Positions 1 to 5,304 of a stretch of DNA of 5,304 nucleotides are shown in pieces. The notes beneath the pieces were generated by a model. That model saw only the letters and a list, made by a program, of their open reading frames with translations. It did no database searches and was not told the origin of the DNA. Position numbers and translations under genes: made by a program. How positions within the stretch are numbered: the stretch's first letter is position 1; each line of letters begins with the position of its first letter. The stretch comes from Rhodospirillales bacterium (GTDB lineage: Bacteria; Pseudomonadota; Alphaproteobacteria; Reyranellales; Reyranellaceae), in NCBI GenBank assembly GCA_013205335.1, contig JABMNB010000245.1:1-5304 (forward strand), read 5' to 3'.

Positions 1-491
1 GCCAGCTTGATGGTGAGCGGACTGCCGAGGGCCCGTGAAAGCTCGGGCGTTGCGCGCTTGGGCGACTTGGCCTGGGCCTTGGCCAGCAACGCTTCGATGG
101 GCGCGCGATCGCGACCGGTGTCGTGACCGATGCCCTCGACCACCATCTCGGGCGTGTAGACGTAGCGTTGCTTCAGCACACGGGCATAGGCGCGCTGACG
201 CTCGGTCGTGTTGCGCGAGGCGAAGGGATCCTTCCAGCCGATATAGTCCCAATAGTCGACATGAAAGGCGAGAGCGACGATGTCGGGCCGCATGGACAGG
301 CGGCCGAGATAGGCGTCGGCCGGCGGACAGGAACTGCAGCCCTGCGACGTGAAGAGCTCGACGGCCCACGGACCTTCGCCGGCCGGCCGTGCGGACGACG
401 GCTGTGGCGGGACCGACGTGGAGAGGCCGGCCGCGACGGCGGCGGCCCCGATCAGCACGGATCTCCGGCCAGGAAGAGAATGCATCGACAT
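1..491 (-). CDS. DUF1223 family exported thioredoxin-like protein (3' end outside window)
   Basis: The reverse strand encodes 163 codons beginning ATG at 491 (a second in-frame ATG is at 485) and running off the left edge. The N-terminus has a twin-arginine pair (R9-R10, context PGRRSVLIG), then an Ala/Leu-rich stretch to about residue 25 and a Pro/Ser/Ala-rich segment, which suggests Tat export to the periplasm. The family hallmark follows: ELFTSQGCSSCPPAD, with a CxxC pair at C52 and C55, then FHVDYWDYIGWKDPF (residues 76-90) and YTPEMVV (112-118), whose Thr-Pro matches the cis-proline loop of thioredoxin folds. DUF1223 proteins are usually somewhat over 200 residues, so the C-terminal part is missing here. 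Their biochemical role is unsettled; a thiol-redox function is inferred from the CxxC. No clear Shine-Dalgarno precedes either ATG. The gene is divergent from the zinc operon. The family call is secure, the exact start less so. Confidence 0.9.
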   Translation of the reverse strand, partial: MSMHSLPGRRSVLIGAAAVAAGLSTSVPPQPSSARPAGEGPWAVELFTSQGCSSCPPADAYLGRLSMRPDIVALAFHVDYWDYIGWKDPFASRNTTERQRAYARVLKQRYVYTPEMVVEGIGHDTGRDRAPIEALLAKAQAKSPKRATPELSRALGSPLTIKL

Positions 492-535
492 GGCAACAGG
501 ATGCGCGCGGCGCCGCCGGCCTGCCAATCAACAAT

Positions 536-553
536 CGCTCACCGACCGCTCAC
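536..553. repeat. Short direct repeat CGCTCAC x2, 11-bp period
   Basis: CGCTCAC occurs at 536-542 and again at 547-553. The start-to-start spacing is 11 bp, about one turn of the helix, inside the divergent intergenic region. Such spacing suits a regulator that binds one face of DNA, but two copies of a 7-mer in GC-rich DNA can arise by chance. No regulator is assigned. Confidence 0.2.
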
Positions 554-611
554 TGCCCGGTGACGTCAGGCCGGTGTCGGCTGGAAGCGCCCCCTTATGG
601 ACTCCTGGAGG

Positions 612-624
612 GTAATATTATAAC
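612..624. promoter_or_regulatory. Predicted Zur operator (zinc-uptake repressor box)
   Basis: The 13-mer GTAATATTATAAC is an imperfect palindrome: five of six symmetric pairs match around the central T. It is an isolated AT-rich island in otherwise GC-rich DNA. It resembles the GTTATAATATAAC-type boxes known for Zur in alphaproteobacteria and sits just upstream of a zinc-type ABC transporter operon. It covers the -10-like TATTAT (616-621), so bound Zur would block RNA polymerase, the expected logic for repression in zinc-replete cells. It does not resemble an Irr box or a classical Fur 19-mer. The sequence match and context are seen; binding by Zur is inferred. Confidence 0.75.
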
Positions 625-634
625 AATCCAAACA

Positions 635-751
635 ATGCACCGTCCGATCTCTCCCGGCACGACCCTGCTCGCCATGAGCGCCCCGGCCCGCATCGCGGCG
701 GCGCTCGCCCTCTCGGCCGTGCTCTGGCTCTGCGCCTGGTGGGCGCTGTAG
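635..751 (+). CDS. Candidate single-helix membrane microprotein at head of zinc operon
   Basis: This is a 38-codon reading frame from ATG 635 to TAG 749-751; an internal ATG at 674 would give 25 residues. Residues 19-38 form one hydrophobic helix, RIAAALALSAVLWLCAWWAL, ending in a Trp-rich cluster (W31, W35, W36) at the very C-terminus, preceded by a short segment with Arg and His. From the 674 start nearly every codon ends in G or C, as in the flanking real genes. The frame begins 10 bp after the predicted Zur box and stops just before the ATPase start, so it would be cotranscribed and possibly translationally coupled. Neither ATG has a good Shine-Dalgarno. I do not recognise a family. It could be a small accessory subunit, a leader peptide that tunes ATPase translation, or a chance frame. 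Confidence 0.45.
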   Translation: MHRPISPGTTLLAMSAPARIAAALALSAVLWLCAWWAL

Positions 752-758
752 GCCCGTG

Positions 759-1502
759 ATGACGGCCGCGCTGCGTCTCACCGACCTCACCGTGAGCTAC
801 GATCGTCATCCGGCGGTCCATCACGTGTCCGCGGAGATTCCGGCCGGCGAGATGACGGCCATCGTCGGCCCCAACGGCGCGGGCAAGAGCACGCTCCTGA
901 AAGCGCTGCTCGGTCTGGCGCCGCGCGTCGAAGGCCGCATCGAGTGTACGGCCAAGCGCATCGCTTACCTGCCACAGCAGGCGGAGATCGATCGTTCCTT
1001 CCCCATCTCGGTGCTCGATACCGTCCTGCTCGGCCGCTGGTCGCGCTTCGGCGGCTTCGGTGCCGCCAAGCCGGTCGACCTGCACGACGCCCGGCATGCG
1101 GTCGCGGCCGTCGGGCTCTCGGGCTTCGAGCGCCGTCCCATCGAGACGCTGTCGGTGGGCCAGTTCCAGCGTGTGCTGTTCGCGCGCCTGCTGCTGCAGG
1201 ATGCCGACCTCGTGCTGCTCGACGAGCCGTTCGCCGCCATCGACAGCAAGACCGTGGCCGACCTGATGGTCGTGATCCGCCGCTGGCGGGAGGAGAAGCG
1301 CACCGTCGTCGCCGTGCTGCACGATTTCGATCAGGTCCGCCGCGACTTCCCGCACGCGCTTCTGCTGGCGCGCGAACTGGTCGCTGCCGGCCCGACGGCG
1401 CGTGTCCTGTCGGCCGAGAACCTGCTGCGTGCCCGCGCCATGGCCGAGGCCTGGGACGAGCGTGCCGGCGCGTGCGACGTGCCCCTGCGGCTCAGCGCCT
1501 GA
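759..1502 (+). CDS. aztA: Zinc/metal ABC transporter ATP-binding protein (AztA/ZnuC-like)
   Basis: This 247-residue ABC ATPase would power metal import at the cytoplasmic face of the inner membrane. Numbered from ATG 759, it shows Walker A GPNGAGKST (37-45), Q-loop YLPQQ (Q73), signature LSVGQFQR (131-138), Walker B LVLLDE (D155, E156), D-loop AAIDSK and switch histidine H188 in VLHDFDQ. The signature carries Val where most ABC proteins have LSGGQ. The length is normal for metal-type (ZnuC/AztA/MntB) ATPases, and the C-terminal stretch LLARELVAAGPTARVLSAEN followed by LLRARAMAEAWD resembles, as I recall it, the AztA zinc subgroup. A GTG at 756 is in frame one codon earlier; ATG 759 is preferred. 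No strong Shine-Dalgarno is seen, and the microprotein frame ends 7 bp upstream. The permease follows after 16 bp. Zinc specificity comes from the Zur-like box and family resemblance; Mn or Fe is less likely. The subgroup symbol is less certain than the family. Confidence 0.9.
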   Translation: MTAALRLTDLTVSYDRHPAVHHVSAEIPAGEMTAIVGPNGAGKSTLLKALLGLAPRVEGRIECTAKRIAYLPQQAEIDRSFPISVLDTVLLGRWSRFGGFGAAKPVDLHDARHAVAAVGLSGFERRPIETLSVGQFQRVLFARLLLQDADLVLLDEPFAAIDSKTVADLMVVIRRWREEKRTVVAVLHDFDQVRRDFPHALLLARELVAAGPTARVLSAENLLRARAMAEAWDERAGACDVPLRLSA

Positions 1503-1518
1503 TCGAGTACTTCGCGTC

Positions 1519-2388
1519 ATGTTCTACGAATATGTGGTCTCGCCCTTCGCCGAGTTCGGCTTCATGCGCCGCGCCCTGGTCGCGAGCCTCGCGCTGTCGG
1601 TCGGCGGCTCGGCGATCGGCGTGTTCCTGATCCTGCGCCGCATGAGCCTGATGGGCGATGCGCTGGCGCATTCGTTGCTGCCCGGCGCCGCGATGGGCTT
1701 CCTGATCGGCGGCCTGTCGCTGCCGGCGATGAGTCTCGGCGGCTTCATTGCCGGCGTCACCACGGCGTTGCTCTCGGGCATCATCGCGCGCTTCTCGAGC
1801 ATGCGCGAGGATGCGAGCTTCGCCGCCGCCTATCTGACGGCAATGGCGCTGGGCGTTCTCATCGTCTCCCTGCGCGGGTCGGCGGTCGATCTCATGAACA
1901 TCCTGTTCGGCGCGATCCTCGCCGTCGACGAGCCGGCGCTGTTCCTCGTCGTGTCGACGGCGACGCTGACCTTGATCGGCCTCGCCGCCATCTATCGGCC
2001 GCTGGTCGTGGAATGCTTCAACCCGGGCTTCCTCGCCGCGATGGGCGTGCGCGGCTCGCTCTACCACTATCTCTTCCTGTCGCTCGCCGTTCTGAACATG
2101 GTGGCGGGCTTCCAGGCGCTGGGCACCTTGATGGCGCTCGGACTCATCCTGCTGCCGGCGGTGGCCTCGTCCTTCTGGGCGCGTGAAGTCTGGTCGATGA
2201 GCCTGGTCGCGGCGCCGATGGCCTTCGCGTCGGCGGCGGTCGGCCTGCTGGTGTCGTTCCACGCCGGCCTGCCGTCGGGCCCGGTGATCGTGCTGTTTGC
2301 CAGCTTGTTCTTCCTGCTGTCGCTGCTCTTCGGTTCGCGCGCCTCGGTTCGCGCGCGCCTGTCACGGCCGGTTCACTTGCGCGGGTAA
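1519..2388 (+). CDS. aztB: Zinc/metal ABC transporter permease, ABC-3 family (AztB/ZnuB-like)
   Basis: This 289-residue polytopic inner-membrane protein should form the homodimeric translocation channel for the ATPase encoded immediately upstream. It has about seven to nine hydrophobic segments, starting with the helix at residues 18-39. The ABC-3 signature is clear: RRMSLMGDALAHSLLPGAAM (40-59) with D47 and H51 in the positions typical of zinc/manganese permeases. A cytoplasmic loop with charged SSMREDAS (93-100) follows, then SLRGSAVDLMNILFG (117-131), the LMALGLILLPA segment (204-214) and a C-terminal SGPVIVLFA (253-261). The start ATG 1519 places MFYEYVVSPFAEFGFM at the N-terminus, as expected for the family; an open frame continues upstream, overlapping the ATPase gene, but has no such support. 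There is only a weak purine-rich site before it, so translation may be coupled to the ATPase. No substrate-binding protein gene follows. Confidence 0.9.
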   Translation: MFYEYVVSPFAEFGFMRRALVASLALSVGGSAIGVFLILRRMSLMGDALAHSLLPGAAMGFLIGGLSLPAMSLGGFIAGVTTALLSGIIARFSSMREDASFAAAYLTAMALGVLIVSLRGSAVDLMNILFGAILAVDEPALFLVVSTATLTLIGLAAIYRPLVVECFNPGFLAAMGVRGSLYHYLFLSLAVLNMVAGFQALGTLMALGLILLPAVASSFWAREVWSMSLVAAPMAFASAAVGLLVSFHAGLPSGPVIVLFASLFFLLSLLFGSRASVRARLSRPVHLRG

Positions 2389-2401
2389 CGCGGCAGGGTA
2401 G

Positions 2402-2426
2402 GCTGACCTCCACGGAGGAAACCAGC
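2402..2426 (+). promoter_or_regulatory. Strong Shine-Dalgarno inside a small inverted repeat
   Basis: GGAGGAA at 2414-2420 lies 6 bases before the hydrolase ATG and is the best ribosome binding site in the window. It fixes that start. The preceding CCTCC (2407-2411) is its exact complement. Four pairs (CCTC with GAGG, 4-base loop) could form, and GCTG 2402-2405 could pair with CAGC 2423-2426 outside them. This could mask the site in the mRNA, but the stems are short. The Shine-Dalgarno is certain, the structure speculative. Confidence 0.5.
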
Positions 2427-3401
2427 ATGACTTACTCGCCGGTGCCGGGCGTCATTCTCGAGACGACGACGGTCAACAACATCCATTTGCGCTATGCCGA
2501 AGCAGGTACCGGGCCGCTCGTGCTGTTCTGTCACGGCTGGCCGGAGAGCTGGTATTCATGGCGCCATCAGCTCCTGGCGGTGAGCGAAGCAGGCTTCCGC
2601 GCCGTCGCGCCCGACATGCGCGGCTATGGCGGCACGCAGGCACCCGAGTCGATCGATCAGTACACGCTCTTCCATCTCGTGGGCGACATGGCCGAGCTGG
2701 TGAAGGCACTGGGCGAGACCAGCGCCGTGATTGTCGGCCACGACTGGGGGGCGCCCGTCGCCTGGCATGCCGCGCTCTGGCGGCCCGATCTCTTCACCGC
2801 CGTCTGCGCCATGAGCGTGCCCTATGCGCCGCCAGGCTATGTCGACATCCTGTCGGCGTTGGAAAAACTCGGCATCAACGATTTCTACCTGCAGTACTTC
2901 CAGAAGCCGGGCGTGGCCGAGGCGGAGCTGCAGCAGGACATCCGAGGCGCGCTGCGGCGGCTCTACTACACCGCCGGCGGCGAGATGGTGGAGAAGGACA
3001 AGGGCTTTGGCCGCCTCACGGGCGGCACGTTGTTGGCCAACACCGTCGATCCCTCGGTGCTGCCGGCATGGCTGAGCGATGCCGACCTGGACTACTACAC
3101 GGCTGAGTTCGCCCGTGCCGGCTTCCGCGGCGGACTCAACTGGTATCGCAACCTGCGGCGCAACTGGGAGCTCTGCGGGCCGTGGCGCGGCCAGCCGATC
3201 CGCCAGCCCTCGCTGTTCATCGCCGGCAGCCGTGACGGCGTACTGCGCTTCCCGGCCGCCAAGAGCCAGCTCGACGCCTATCCAAAGACCCTGCCGGGCC
3301 TGCGCGGCAGCCACATCCTCGACGGTGCGGGCCATTGGGTGCAGCAGGAGCGGGCGGCCGAGGTGAACCGCCTGCTGATCGAGTTCCTGAAGGGGCTCTA
3401 A
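2427..3401 (+). CDS. Alpha/beta hydrolase, epoxide hydrolase type
   Basis: This 324-residue protein has the full soluble epoxide hydrolase layout. The oxyanion motif HGWPE is at 36-40, followed by SWYSWRHQL. The nucleophile elbow VGHDWGAP gives Asp106. The lid contains FYLQYFQKPGVAE with Y154 and NWYRN with Y240, the two tyrosines that activate the epoxide oxygen in this family. The charge-relay acid is probably D270 in AGSRDGVL, and the base is H303 in GAGHWVQQE. Asp rather than Ser at the elbow, plus both lid tyrosines, separates it from esterases and favours an epoxide hydrolase (epoxide to vicinal diol) over a haloalkane dehalogenase. No signal peptide is seen, so it is cytoplasmic; the substrate is unknown. 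It begins 38 bp after the permease stop with no terminator between, so read-through from the zinc operon is possible. The strong Shine-Dalgarno at 2414-2420 supports ATG 2427. It ends 20 bp from the convergent dehydrogenase gene. Confidence 0.92.
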   Translation: MTYSPVPGVILETTTVNNIHLRYAEAGTGPLVLFCHGWPESWYSWRHQLLAVSEAGFRAVAPDMRGYGGTQAPESIDQYTLFHLVGDMAELVKALGETSAVIVGHDWGAPVAWHAALWRPDLFTAVCAMSVPYAPPGYVDILSALEKLGINDFYLQYFQKPGVAEAELQQDIRGALRRLYYTAGGEMVEKDKGFGRLTGGTLLANTVDPSVLPAWLSDADLDYYTAEFARAGFRGGLNWYRNLRRNWELCGPWRGQPIRQPSLFIAGSRDGVLRFPAAKSQLDAYPKTLPGLRGSHILDGAGHWVQQERAAEVNRLLIEFLKGL

Positions 3402-3421
3402 GAACGACTGAGATCGGCTCG

Positions 3422-5304
3422 TTAGACCAGGGTGCGCAATTCGGCGGTGGCGACCGACAGCATGGCGAGGTCGATGGCGCCCACCGCGGCGAGGTCTTCC
3501 TTCAGGAGGCGGTCGACGCGCTCAAGCGCGAGATTGCGGGGTTGGCTCCACGCGGCCAGCGCTGCGTCGGGATCGCAGTCGTTGCCGCCGCCCGCGCGCA
3601 GGGCCGACCGGAGCAGGTCGGCGTGGAGCGCTGCCAGCTCGTCCTGCATCGCGAGCGCGGCCTGCGAGGGCCACAGCCCTTCGCGCGGAAGCTTCTGAGC
3701 GGCATTGGCCAGCAGCGCGAGAGACAAACGCTCGCCCAGTTTGAAATAGAGCCGCGCCGCGTTGCCGATCGAGCAGCCATTGGCTTCGGCTGCCAGGGCG
3801 AGGTCGCCGGCGGCGGCCTGCGTCTCGAGGGCGGCGGCGCGGCGGGCGACATCGGCCGGAGCGCCCATCGCCTCGAGGGCCGCCGCACGTTCGCCCAGCG
3901 CGGCGTCCTCGGCCTGGCCCACCAGGTCCGCGGGCAGGTCGCCCAGTTCCGCCACGGCGCGGCCCAGCTGTGCGGTGGCGGCCGTCGTGTCGAGCGGCTG
4001 CGACAGGCGGCGCAGGGTCCATTGCACGGTGCGCAGCACGAAGCGTTGCGAAGCGATCAGCATGCGCACCTGCGCTTCGGCCTTGAGCGCGGGATCGAGC
4101 GCTTCGACGTCGGCCCACAGGTCGCGCAGCTTCCAGGCGTCGCGCACGACGGTGAAGGCCTGCGCGATGGCGGCCGCCGAGGCGCCGGTCCGTTGCGCCA
4201 CCGTATGTACGAAGGTCGGGCCGCAGCGATTGACCAGCGAGTTCACGACCTGGAGCGCCGTGATCTCGCGGCGCAGGCGATGGCCCTGAAGCGCCACCGG
4301 ATATCTTTCCTGCAGCGCCGACGGGAAATAGCGCAGCAGTTCCTCTTCCAGGCGCGGATCGTCGGGCAGGTCGGAGGCAAGGATCTCCTCGTGAAGGTCG
4401 ATCTTGGCGTAGGCCAGCAGCACCGAGAGTTCGGGCCGCGTCAGCGGCTGGCGGTTCTGGGCACGCACGCGCATGGCGGCGGAATCGGGCAGGAATTCGA
4501 CGGCGCGGTCGAGCCGGCCCTTGCGTTCCAGGGCGCGCATGAAGCGTTCCAGCCGGTCGTGCTCCTCGGTCGCCTGGCCCTCGGCGACGCTGACCGCCTG
4601 GCTTTGCTGATAGTTGTGGCGCAGCACCAGGGTCGCGACTTCGTCGGTCATGGAGAACAGCAGCGGATCGCGGGCCTCGGGCTGGAGCGCGCCCGTGGCG
4701 ATGGCGCTGCCCGTCGCGATCTTGATGTTGACCTCGTGGTCGGACGTGTCGACACCCGCCGAATTGTCGAGCGCGTCGGTGTTGATCTTGCACCCGGCCA
4801 ATGCCGCCTCGACGCGACCGCGCTGCGTGAAGCCGAGATTGGCGCCCTCGCCGATCACGCGCGCCCGCACTTGCGCCGCGTCGACGCGCACCGCGTCGTT
4901 GGTGCGGTCGCCGGCGTCGGCCTGGCTCTCGCTCGACGCCTTCACATAGGTGCCGATGCCCCCGAAATACAGCAGTTCGACTGGCGCCGTCAGGATGGCG
5001 CGCAAGAGATCGAGGGGCGCCATGGCTGGCTTGTCGATCCCCAGCGCCGCGCACGCCTCGGGGGACAGCGCCACCGACTTGGCCGCGCGGTCGAAGATCG
5101 CGCCGCCCGCCGAGAGCAGGCTCCCGTCGTAGTCCATCCACGACGAGCGCGGCAGGGCGAACAGCCGTTGCCGCTCCGCCAGGCTGGTCGCGGGATCGGG
5201 CGAGGGATCGATGAAGATGTGGCGATGGTCGAAGGCCGCCACCAACCTGATGTGTGGCGACAACAGCATGCCGTTGCCGAACACGTCGCCCGACATGTCG
5301 CCGA
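3422..5304 (-). CDS. NAD-specific glutamate dehydrogenase, large (~1600-residue) class, C-terminal part
   Basis: The reverse strand is open from the right edge to TAA at 3422-3424, giving 626 residues of a protein whose start lies outside the window. The enzyme oxidatively deaminates L-glutamate to 2-oxoglutarate and ammonium with NAD, in the cytoplasm, and supports growth on amino acids. Landmarks in order are GDMSGDVFGNGMLLS (5258-5302), AAFDHRHIFIDP just after it, YFGGIGTYVKAS (4934-4969), VIGEGANLGF (4829-4858) and INTDALDNSAGVDTSDHEVN (4727-4786). These form the nucleotide-binding end of the catalytic core of Bac_GDH proteins (GDH-180 type; GdhZ in Caulobacter, GdhB in Pseudomonas). The remaining 480 or so residues are the helical C-terminal domain, Ala/Leu/Arg-rich and including LSVLLAYAKIDLHEEIL. 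No frameshift is seen. The MSGD methionine near the edge is an internal residue of a conserved motif, not a start. The substrate lysine region is outside the window. Confidence 0.96.
   Translation of the reverse strand, partial: GDMSGDVFGNGMLLSPHIRLVAAFDHRHIFIDPSPDPATSLAERQRLFALPRSSWMDYDGSLLSAGGAIFDRAAKSVALSPEACAALGIDKPAMAPLDLLRAILTAPVELLYFGGIGTYVKASSESQADAGDRTNDAVRVDAAQVRARVIGEGANLGFTQRGRVEAALAGCKINTDALDNSAGVDTSDHEVNIKIATGSAIATGALQPEARDPLLFSMTDEVATLVLRHNYQQSQAVSVAEGQATEEHDRLERFMRALERKGRLDRAVEFLPDSAAMRVRAQNRQPLTRPELSVLLAYAKIDLHEEILASDLPDDPRLEEELLRYFPSALQERYPVALQGHRLRREITALQVVNSLVNRCGPTFVHTVAQRTGASAAAIAQAFTVVRDAWKLRDLWADVEALDPALKAEAQVRMLIASQRFVLRTVQWTLRRLSQPLDTTAATAQLGRAVAELGDLPADLVGQAEDAALGERAAALEAMGAPADVARRAAALETQAAAGDLALAAEANGCSIGNAARLYFKLGERLSLALLANAAQKLPREGLWPSQAALAMQDELAALHADLLRSALRAGGGNDCDPDAALAAWSQPRNLALERVDRLLKEDLAAVGAIDLAMLSVATAELRTLV

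Larger units (their letters stand above)
492..634. promoter_or_regulatory. Divergent intergenic region between DUF1223 gene and zinc operon
   Basis: These 143 bases separate two divergently transcribed genes and must carry both promoters. Most of the region is GC-rich, with the last 25 bases sharply AT-rich. On the plus strand a -10-like TATTAT lies at 616-621 (one mismatch to consensus) with no convincing -35 hexamer upstream. On the minus strand I see no recognisable promoter for the DUF1223 gene. A 7-bp direct repeat and a perfect TGACGTCA palindrome (561-568) also fall here. No RNA gene or terminator is visible. Confidence 0.6.

Noticed and set aside
123..563. Plus-strand open frames across the DUF1223 gene
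   Set aside because: They are antisense to the conserved DUF1223 coding sequence and show no domain or ribosome binding site.
561..568. Perfect palindrome TGACGTCA
   Set aside because: It is only 8 bp, symmetry does not extend to the flanks, and no known bacterial regulator site is suggested by it here.
618..1520. Long open frame on the minus strand opposite the ATPase gene (about 300 codons)
   Set aside because: It is antisense to a clearly conserved ABC ATPase; its translation is Arg/Gly/Gln/His-rich without domains, typical of mirror frames in GC-rich DNA.
1492..2262. Minus-strand open frame opposite the permease gene
   Set aside because: The product is a highly charged, low-complexity Arg/Gln/His/Glu sequence, the expected antisense image of a hydrophobic permease.
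2556..3335. Minus-strand open frame opposite the hydrolase gene
   Set aside because: No recognisable motifs, and the plus-strand frame has all epoxide hydrolase catalytic residues.
3402..3421. Possible bidirectional terminator between the convergent hydrolase and dehydrogenase genes
   Set aside because: The 20-bp gap has no GC-rich stem followed by a T-run on either strand, so no intrinsic terminator can be called.
3522..5141. A 539-codon alternative frame on the same strand as the glutamate dehydrogenase
   Set aside because: Arg/Gly/Pro-rich out-of-frame translation; the dehydrogenase frame carries all family motifs without interruption.
1..5304. CRISPR, tRNA, rRNA, insertion sequence or phage features
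   Set aside because: No repeat-spacer array, RNA-like cloverleaf, transposase motifs or terminal inverted repeats were seen; gene order and base composition look like ordinary chromosome.

Overview
The window is GC-rich chromosomal DNA with strong G/C bias at third codon positions. It looks like an alphaproteobacterium: it has a large-type NAD-dependent glutamate dehydrogenase, a Tat-like DUF1223 protein, and an AT-rich operator of the alphaproteobacterial Zur type. A Rhodospirillales or Reyranella-like source would fit, but the genus cannot be fixed from this sequence alone.

Layout. (1) Positions 1-491, minus strand: the N-terminal 163 codons of a DUF1223 thioredoxin-like exported protein, cut off by the window edge. 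(2) Positions 492-634: a divergent regulatory region. It ends in a short AT-rich imperfect palindrome (612-624) that reads as a Zur operator lying over a -10-like element. (3) Positions 635-2388, plus strand: a compact zinc-transport operon made of a 38-codon (or 25-codon) single-helix membrane microprotein candidate, a metal ABC ATPase resembling AztA/ZnuC, and an ABC-3 family permease resembling AztB/ZnuB. No substrate-binding protein gene lies in the window. (4) Positions 2427-3401, plus strand: an epoxide-hydrolase-type alpha/beta hydrolase with its own strong ribosome binding site and an intact set of catalytic residues. (5) Positions 3422-5304, minus strand and convergent: the C-terminal 626 residues of an NAD-specific glutamate dehydrogenase of the roughly 1600-residue class, running off the right edge.

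How the genes work together. When zinc is scarce, Zur should leave the 612-624 site and allow transcription of the microprotein, ATPase and permease, which would import Zn(II) with a periplasmic binding protein encoded elsewhere. The hydrolase may be reached by read-through, since no terminator is visible before it, but its function is unrelated as far as can be seen. The glutamate dehydrogenase is a separate central-metabolism gene. The DUF1223 gene shares the intergenic region with the zinc operon, but nothing shows that it is zinc-controlled.

The least ordinary part of the window is the start of the zinc operon: the Zur-like site is followed 10 bp later by an almost leaderless membrane micro-ORF that abuts the ATPase gene.
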